Assembly (NCBI GenBank): GCA_027076245.1
Contig: JALTKC010000259.1
Location: forward strand, 1 to 18,261
From: Gammaproteobacteria bacterium
Lineage (GTDB): Bacteria > Pseudomonadota > Gammaproteobacteria > GRL18
Direction: 5' to 3'
DNA length: 18,261 nucleotides
A program made the position numbers and the translations under genes. The notes beneath the pieces were generated by a model. That model ran no database searches. It saw only the letters and a program-made list of their open reading frames with translations, and was not told the origin of the DNA. Below, one piece after another: positions 12,832 through 18,261 of this stretch. Positions within the stretch are counted from its first letter, which is position 1, and each line of letters starts with the position of its first letter.

Positions 12832-15800
12832 TGACTGAGTTTATTGCTGGTCAGCGGTGGGTTAGTAATACTGAGATCCAGTTAGGTCTGGGGACGATTG
12901 TTGACACCGACCTGCGAACCGTCAGTATTTATTTTGCTGCCGGAGATGAAACCCGTACCTATGCCAGTACCAATGCTCCCCTGACCCGCATTGTTTATTC
13001 CGCGGGTGAAACCGTCAAAACGGTTTCAGGTCAGTCTGTCACCATTGCTGATGTTATAGAAACGGACGGACTGATCACCTATCATGCTATTGACGCTTCC
13101 GGTAATGCTATAAACTTGCCGGAACAGGAGCTGGATCACTATATTCAGCTTAACCGCCCCTCCGAACGGCTGTTCAGCGGCCAGATAGACCCTGAATCCT
13201 GGTTTGAATTACGTTACCAGACCATAGAACAGCTTAACCGCCTTTCTCATGATCCCCTCAACGGGCTGACCGGATGCCGTACCGCCCTGATCCCACACCA
13301 GCTTTATATTGCCCATGAAGTGGCCAACCGATATGCCCCCAGGGTACTGCTGGCCGATGAAGTCGGTCTGGGTAAAACCATTGAAGCCGGTCTGATCATT
13401 CATCATCAACTGCTTAATGAACGAGCTCAGCGGGTACTTATTATTGTTCCGGAAAACCTGCAGCACCAGTGGCTGGTAGAAATGCTGCGCCGCTTTAACC
13501 TGATGTTCAGCCTGTTTGACCAGCAGCGCTGTCAGGCCATAACCGAACACCAGCAGGTCAATGAGCTTAACCCGTTTTTAAGTGAGCAGCTGGTCATATG
13601 TTCTCTGGAATTTCTTAACAGCAGTGAACTCTGGGCTCAACAGGCTCTGGAAGGTGAGTGGGATCTGCTGGTGGTTGATGAAGCTCATCATCTGCAATGG
13701 TCACCTGAAGAAATCAGTGATGAATATCTGTTGATCCAGAAGCTGGCCTACCAGGTACAGGGACTCCTGCTGTTAACCGCTACACCCGAACAGCTGGGTG
13801 TGGCCAGCCACTTTGCCCGCCTGCATCTGCTTGACCCTGACCGTTTTCCCAAGCTGGATATTTTTATACAGGAAGAGCAGGGATATCAGCGTATTGCTCA
13901 TGCCATTGATACCCTGTTGGGTAATAAAGCTTTTGATGATACCACTCACCAGCTTCTGGAACATGTTTTACTTGAACAGCCAGCAGCAAAGGTTTCTGAA
14001 AACAAACCGGTTCAGACGGCCCTGAAGCAACTGGCTCAAAACAATAATAGCCAGGAGCAGCAACAGGCCCGACAATGGCTGATCCAGCATATGCTGGACC
14101 GCCACGGTACCGGTCGGGTACTGTTTCGCAATACCCGTTCAGCTATTCAGGGTTTTCCTCTACGGCAGGTCTTTTTCCATCCACAGCCCTTACCCGATGA
14201 GTATGAACAGTGTATTGTGCAGTTCAGTCAGGAGTTACAGGCACAGTCTGACGATACCTCTGAAAATGATCCGGGAGATTCTTTTTCCAGTCTGGTTTTA
14301 TACCCGGAACTGCTCTATCAGCTTGCCCATAGTAAGCCTTTAGCGGATCAGGCCTGGTACCGGATTGATCCCAGAGTTAAATGGCTGGCTGAGTGGCTAT
14401 CAGACATTCGCAGCCAGACAGATATTGACAAGGTACTGGTGATAACTGCCAATGCCCAGACTACTATTGAACTGGCCGAAGCACTGCACCGGCACTGGGG
14501 AATTCATTGCGCCACTTTCCATGAACATATGAGTCTGATGGAACGTGACCGCAGTGCCGCCTTTTTTGCCGATATGGAAAACGGCAGTCCGGTACTGATC
14601 TGCTCAGAAATCGGCAGCGAGGGACGAAATTTTCAGTTTGCCCATAAAATGGTGCTGTTTGATCTGCCCCTCAATCCTGATCTGCTGGAACAGCGCATTG
14701 GCCGGCTGGATCGTATTGGGCAGACCGATACCATACAGATCCATATTCCGTTTCTAAGTGACAGTGCCCAGGAGATCCTCTGTCACTGGTATCATCATGG
14801 TTTAAATGCCTTTGAAAAAACCTGTCCCATGGGTCATGCCGTGTTTGAGCAGGTACAGCCACAGCTTTATCCCTTACTGATGCAGCCACAGTGGTATAAC
14901 GATTTAAGCAGTAATGAACACTGGGTAAAATTACTGGAAAAAACTCAAACCCTGCATGACACTCTGGAACAGGCTCTGCATGATGGCCGTGACAAACTGC
15001 TGGAGTATAACTCCTGCCGTCAGCCCCAAGCTGACAATTTATTAGCCCAGGCAGAACACTCCGATGCACACAGTTCAATTTATCAGTACATGAACCGGCT
15101 TTTTGATGCCTTTGGCATTGAACATAGTGAACACAGTGCCGGCAATTATATTATTCAGCCCGGTGAGCATATGATAAGCCAGTTCCCCGGCCTGCCAGAA
15201 GATGGTATGACCATTACCTATCAACGGGATATTGCGCTGACCTATGAAGACCGGCAGTTTCTCACCTGGGAACACCCTATGGTCAGAACTGCCATGGACA
15301 TGGTTCACAGCAGCGAAATGGGCAATACTGCCATTAGCACACTTGAGCTTAGCAAAATAGAGCACTCAATACAGGCATCATTAAAGCTGAATCCTGGTAC
15401 CCTGTTAACGGAGTGTCTGTTTATACTGGACACCAGCAGCCATCACAGCTTACAGGCCAGCCGTTACCTGCCGGCAACCCGGATCCGTATTCTGCTGGAT
15501 GAACACGGGCGGGAAATCAGCAGTCAACTTCCTCATGAGGCCATTCCCCCTTCTTCTGAGCCCATTAATCAACAGACAGCACAGCAGATTATCAGTATAA
15601 AAGAAGAGGTACTAAGGAAGATGATTAAACAGGCTGAACAATTCTGTGCCCAACAGACACCTCAGGTTTTATCTGAAGCGGTACAATCCAGTGAGACTTT
15701 ATTAATAAATGAAATAAACCGCTTACAGGCTCTGTCTGAAGTCAATCCGACCATACGTCCAGAGGAAATTCATTTTTATCAACAGCAACGGGCCTTATTG

Positions 15801-15863
15801 CAGGAACTGTTTGAGCATATTCAGCCCCGACTGGATGCATTAAGACTTATCATTGTAACCTGA
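12831..15863 (+). CDS. rapA: RNA polymerase-associated ATPase RapA (HepA)
   Basis: RapA is a Swi2/Snf2-family ATPase that binds RNA polymerase and helps recycle it after termination. The 1010 residues compare with 968 in E. coli. The N-terminal Tudor-like region opens with FIAGQRWVSNTEIQLGLG. The helicase core has DEVGLGKT (176-183), IIVPENLQHQW, DEAH (283-286), LLTATPEQLG near 315, and in the second lobe VLVITANAQTTIELAEAL, SEIGSEGRNFQFAHKMVLFD and LEQRIGRLDRIGQT (motif VI). The C-terminal spacer and RNAP-binding part covers about 690-1010. The start is GTG at the end of the G-rich repeat, because the N-terminus matches the family there and no ATG lies nearby. The weak start suggests modest translation. 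It could share a transcript with the secreted-protein gene 44 bases upstream, since no terminator lies between them. Confidence 0.95.
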   Translation: MTEFIAGQRWVSNTEIQLGLGTIVDTDLRTVSIYFAAGDETRTYASTNAPLTRIVYSAGETVKTVSGQSVTIADVIETDGLITYHAIDASGNAINLPEQELDHYIQLNRPSERLFSGQIDPESWFELRYQTIEQLNRLSHDPLNGLTGCRTALIPHQLYIAHEVANRYAPRVLLADEVGLGKTIEAGLIIHHQLLNERAQRVLIIVPENLQHQWLVEMLRRFNLMFSLFDQQRCQAITEHQQVNELNPFLSEQLVICSLEFLNSSELWAQQALEGEWDLLVVDEAHHLQWSPEEISDEYLLIQKLAYQVQGLLLLTATPEQLGVASHFARLHLLDPDRFPKLDIFIQEEQGYQRIAHAIDTLLGNKAFDDTTHQLLEHVLLEQPAAKVSENKPVQTALKQLAQNNNSQEQQQARQWLIQHMLDRHGTGRVLFRNTRSAIQGFPLRQVFFHPQPLPDEYEQCIVQFSQELQAQSDDTSENDPGDSFSSLVLYPELLYQLAHSKPLADQAWYRIDPRVKWLAEWLSDIRSQTDIDKVLVITANAQTTIELAEALHRHWGIHCATFHEHMSLMERDRSAAFFADMENGSPVLICSEIGSEGRNFQFAHKMVLFDLPLNPDLLEQRIGRLDRIGQTDTIQIHIPFLSDSAQEILCHWYHHGLNAFEKTCPMGHAVFEQVQPQLYPLLMQPQWYNDLSSNEHWVKLLEKTQTLHDTLEQALHDGRDKLLEYNSCRQPQADNLLAQAEHSDAHSSIYQYMNRLFDAFGIEHSEHSAGNYIIQPGEHMISQFPGLPEDGMTITYQRDIALTYEDRQFLTWEHPMVRTAMDMVHSSEMGNTAISTLELSKIEHSIQASLKLNPGTLLTECLFILDTSSHHSLQASRYLPATRIRILLDEHGREISSQLPHEAIPPSSEPINQQTAQQIISIKEEVLRKMIKQAEQFCAQQTPQVLSEAVQSSETLLINEINRLQALSEVNPTIRPEEIHFYQQQRALLQELFEHIQPRLDALRLIIVT

Positions 15864-15925
15864 AACAGGTAAGATAGAAATTACGATTACATCCGCTATC
15901 ATCCATAAGTCTGACAGATTATTAT

Positions 15926-16999
15926 ATGAATAACGAATACTTAAACGATACCAATATCATATCAGAAAAGGTTTTAATTCCACCCAGTGAATTAAAACAA
16001 ATGCTGCCCCTCAGTAGTAAAGCAGAACAAACCGTACTAAATGGTCGTCAGGCTATTCGTGACGTGCTCAGCGGCAAAGATCATCGTTTAATCGTTATTA
16101 CCGGCCCCTGCTCAATTCATGAGCTGAAGTCAGCCCATGAATATGCCCGTAAGCTTAAAGCGCTTAGTGACGAACTCAGCGATACCTTGCTGATCATTAT
16201 GCGTATTTACTTTGAAAAACCACGCACAACCATCGGCTGGAAGGGACTGATCAATGACCCTCATCTTAACGGCAGCTTTGATGTCAGCCTGGGTCTGGAA
16301 CAGGCCCGTGAATTATTACTCTGGATGGCTGAACTGGGACTGCCCGTAGGCACAGAGGCACTGGATCCGGTCACCCCACAATATTTAGCCGATCTGTTTT
16401 CCTGGACGGCCATTGGCGCCAGAACCACAGAATCACAAACTCACCGAGAAATGGCCAGCGGCCTGTCCACCCCGGTTGGTTTTAAAAATGGTACTGACGG
16501 CAATCTGAATGTCGCCATTAATGCTCTGCACTCGGTCTTAGCATCTCATCACTTCCTTGGAATTAATCAAAAGGGTCAGGTTGTTCAGATAAGAACCCGT
16601 GGCAATCAGTACGGACATATTATTTTACGCGGGGGAAAGACCAGCAATTATGATTCAGTGAATATCAGTCTGGCAGAAAAAGCCCTGGCAGAAGAAAATC
16701 TGCCGCAGAATATTATGGTGGACTGCAGCCATGGCAACTCCAACAAACAGTATGATTTACAACCGCTGGTCGCCAGAGATGTCGTACAGCAGATCATTGA
16801 AGGCAACCAGTCCATTATGGGCATTATGCTGGAAAGCCATCTTAATGCCGGCAATCAATCCATACCGGAAGATCTTAGTCAGCTTGATTACGGTGTATCT
16901 ATCACCGATGCCTGTATTGACTGGCCAACCACGGAAGAACTATTACGGGATATGGCAGAGCGTTTAAATCCTGTTTTAAAAAAACGCAGACTGGCCTGA
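15926..16999 (+). CDS. aroF: DAHP synthase, AroF-like (tyrosine-sensitive type)
   Basis: This class I 3-deoxy-D-arabino-heptulosonate 7-phosphate synthase condenses phosphoenolpyruvate with erythrose 4-phosphate, the first step of the shikimate pathway. The 357 residues align with E. coli AroF almost without gaps: GPCSIHE with C62 (metal), YFEKPRTTIGWKGLINDPH, TEALDP, IGARTTESQTHREMASGLS, GFKNGTDGNL, ILRGGK, MVDCSHGNSNK, ESHLNAGNQS and SITDACIDW. The segments TEALDP, LGINQ.GQV and DCSHGNSNK match AroF rather than AroG or AroH, hence the Tyr-type call. Pro148, needed for tyrosine control in AroF, is kept. Position 8, Asn in AroF, is Asp. The gene follows rapA by 62 bases; GACAG is a weak ribosome site. 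No operator (TyrR box) was recognised. Confidence 0.92.
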   Translation: MNNEYLNDTNIISEKVLIPPSELKQMLPLSSKAEQTVLNGRQAIRDVLSGKDHRLIVITGPCSIHELKSAHEYARKLKALSDELSDTLLIIMRIYFEKPRTTIGWKGLINDPHLNGSFDVSLGLEQARELLLWMAELGLPVGTEALDPVTPQYLADLFSWTAIGARTTESQTHREMASGLSTPVGFKNGTDGNLNVAINALHSVLASHHFLGINQKGQVVQIRTRGNQYGHIILRGGKTSNYDSVNISLAEKALAEENLPQNIMVDCSHGNSNKQYDLQPLVARDVVQQIIEGNQSIMGIMLESHLNAGNQSIPEDLSQLDYGVSITDACIDWPTTEELLRDMAERLNPVLKKRRLA

Positions 17000-17023
17000 T
17001 TGTGTGCATATAAACCTATCGTT

Positions 17024-18172
17024 TTAGGGTGTTGTTTTAATGGTAATATTCTCTCCACCCGTCTTACGTTTTATTCCTTCTTTTACTGTCACATTAGTGG
17101 GTTTATAGTTTTCCACCTGTGCATTTTTTGTATAGAGTTTTTTTCGAATATTTACATTATTTAAAATCAGAGTTTTAATATTTGAATCATTTATATTGAA
17201 TTTACCAATATCCATATTGTTTAATATCATTTCATTTCCATTTGCTCTGTATGCAAAAAAATCAATAATATGACAGTTATTAAATTCAGCTCTTTCAAAT
17301 GGATTACCTGAAAAAGCAATATCAGTTAATGGCCCCTGACAATTATTTATTTCAGTATTTCTTACCTTTCCACCAATAGCCAGATTTGTATTCCTATCTG
17401 CATAAACATGGTCACAATCTTTTAGAAAACCAATTGAAAAACCCAGAAACCTGTTATCTTCAAGGATAATATTTTTTATATATGATTGATTAACTTTTGA
17501 ATCTTCTATGAAACTATTTCTTATTGTTAAATATTCAAGGTAGGAACCAGAAAAATCCATATAATTAATTTTACTATCGTAGATTTCTAGGGATGATCCT
17601 TCCTCCAACCCCATACCGGTAGTCATTTCAAGATTACTATTTGTAATTTTTATATGCCCTTTGCTTTCAAAAAAATTTATTCCTTCCATCTCTGTATCAG
17701 TGATTTCTATAGAGTTAGTAGTTATATTTCTCCAGTTATTAAATACATTAGAATCGGTGCTTTTTACTTTTGAATTTATAAATACAAGCTTATCAAATTC
17801 TGACTCATTAGCAACCACATTAATTAGTTCACAATTTATAAATGTTAAGTTATTAAATTTAACCTGTCTGAAATTGATGTTTTCTAATTTACAATCTTCG
17901 AAAGTTATATTTAAAAGTGTCTTGTTATGTGCATCAATATTTTTCCAGTTGATATTTTTAAATTTGATTTCTTTTATTTCATCAACTGGAAACACAATAT
18001 CATTAACCTCAACATCTTCTATTGTTTTTTCAGGATTATCTTCTGCTGCTTTTAACATTTTACTAAACTCAGCCTCGTTTACTTTTTTTGAAAAAAAACC
18101 AGCCATAACAAACTCCGATAATAAACCTAAAATAATTAAAGAAATAAAAATACGAATTTTATAAATATTCAT
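17024..18172 (-). CDS. Secreted pentapeptide-like repeat protein
   Basis: No family name can be given with certainty. The 382 residues start with a signal peptide (MNIYKIRIFISLIILGLLSE, then FVMA, probable cut before GFFSKK). From about residue 85 to 350 they follow a loose five-residue rhythm with Asn/Asp before a hydrophobic residue (ITFEDCKLENINFRQVKF, FNNLTFINCELINVV, LTIRNSFIEDSKVNQSYIKN, MILNNMDIGKFNINDSN). This is the signature of pentapeptide repeat or related right-handed beta-helix proteins, usually rod-like binding surfaces. Coding sequence is much more AT-rich than the neighbours and heavy in Asn, Ile and Lys, which suggests transfer. Its ATG overlaps the end of an upstream gene by 14 bases, so the two are probably translated together. 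A role as partner or neutraliser of that upstream product is only a guess. The stop lies 24 bases from the end of aroF, facing it, with no terminator visible. Confidence 0.8.
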   Translation of the reverse strand: MNIYKIRIFISLIILGLLSEFVMAGFFSKKVNEAEFSKMLKAAEDNPEKTIEDVEVNDIVFPVDEIKEIKFKNINWKNIDAHNKTLLNITFEDCKLENINFRQVKFNNLTFINCELINVVANESEFDKLVFINSKVKSTDSNVFNNWRNITTNSIEITDTEMEGINFFESKGHIKITNSNLEMTTGMGLEEGSSLEIYDSKINYMDFSGSYLEYLTIRNSFIEDSKVNQSYIKNIILEDNRFLGFSIGFLKDCDHVYADRNTNLAIGGKVRNTEINNCQGPLTDIAFSGNPFERAEFNNCHIIDFFAYRANGNEMILNNMDIGKFNINDSNIKTLILNNVNIRKKLYTKNAQVENYKPTNVTVKEGIKRKTGGENITIKTTP

Positions 18173-18260
18173 CTCGAAAATGCCTTATATACCAATCAAA
18201 ATTTGGAACTTCTCCCCACATTTCATGCCTTGCTATCACATAACCTTCTGCACCATCAAC
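18159..18260 (-). CDS. 3' end of an unidentified gene (cut by window edge)
   Basis: An open frame enters from the right edge and gives 33 residues ending at TAA 18159-18161: VDGAEGYVIARHEMWGEVPN, then FDWYIRHFRDEYL. The stop lies inside the first codons of the pentapeptide-like gene (14-base overlap), the usual sign of an operon with coupled translation. The tail is aromatic and charged and carries no motif I recognise. It is too short to assign a function. Confidence 0.6.
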   Translation of the reverse strand, partial: VDGAEGYVIARHEMWGEVPNFDWYIRHFRDEYL

Positions 18261-18261
18261 C

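Noticed and set aside
13209..15365. Long opposite-strand frames within rapA
   Set aside because: They lie antisense to a gene with complete helicase motifs, have no ribosome sites and give no protein-like pattern. They are shadows of codon bias.
17661..18164. 167-codon plus-strand frame opposite the pentapeptide-like gene
   Set aside because: It arises from the AT-rich repeat codons of the minus-strand gene. That gene has a signal peptide and repeat rhythm, while the antisense frame has neither a ribosome site nor recognisable features.

Overview
The window looks like ordinary chromosome from a gammaproteobacterium. This rests on the combination of SlyD with a His/Cys-rich tail, an RraB-like protein, IHF alpha, RapA, a tyrosine-type DAHP synthase (AroF-like), and the order thrS-infC-rpmI-rplT-pheS-pheT-ihfA-merR, which is classical for that class. 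Composition is moderate to slightly AT-rich. The exception is the last 1.2 kb, which is clearly more AT-rich. I cannot name the genus.

Layout. Bases 1-660 hold slyD (+) behind a good sigma70-type promoter. It faces an rraB-like gene (-). From about 9.0 kb down to 1.09 kb runs a long minus-strand translation block: thrS, infC, rpmI, rplT, pheS, pheT, ihfA and a MerR-family gene, closed by a terminator at 1044-1074. Inside this block are a 373-base gap between thrS and infC with a set of nested inverted repeats, a structured leader ahead of rpmI, and a hairpin with a T-run ahead of pheS that looks like an attenuator. infC appears to start with ATC.

From 9.3 to 11.6 kb there is a small coiled-coil ORF (+), a 6-phosphofructokinase of the mixed ATP/PPi clade (-), and a conserved-looking protein of unknown function (-). 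The only workable start codon of that last protein seems to be ATT, placed behind a strong Shine-Dalgarno. It carries a HxxxH motif resembling a metalloprotease site without the glutamate. From 11.7 to 17.0 kb on the plus strand lie a secreted proline/asparagine/tryptophan-rich protein, rapA (behind a G-rich tandem repeat) and aroF. The right end, on the minus strand, holds a secreted pentapeptide-like repeat protein overlapping the tail of a further gene cut by the window edge. It looks like accessory DNA.

Most genes belong to the translation machinery: two aminoacyl-tRNA synthetases, IF3, and ribosomal proteins L35 and L20. IHF and RapA are nucleoid and transcription factors, SlyD is a folding factor and RraB an RNase E modulator. 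I found no mobile-element genes, CRISPR array, tRNA or rRNA. The points most worth a second look are the two AT(C/T) start codons, the structured thrS-infC spacer, the Glu-less HxxxH protein, the Pro/Trp-rich secreted protein and the AT-rich pentapeptide locus.
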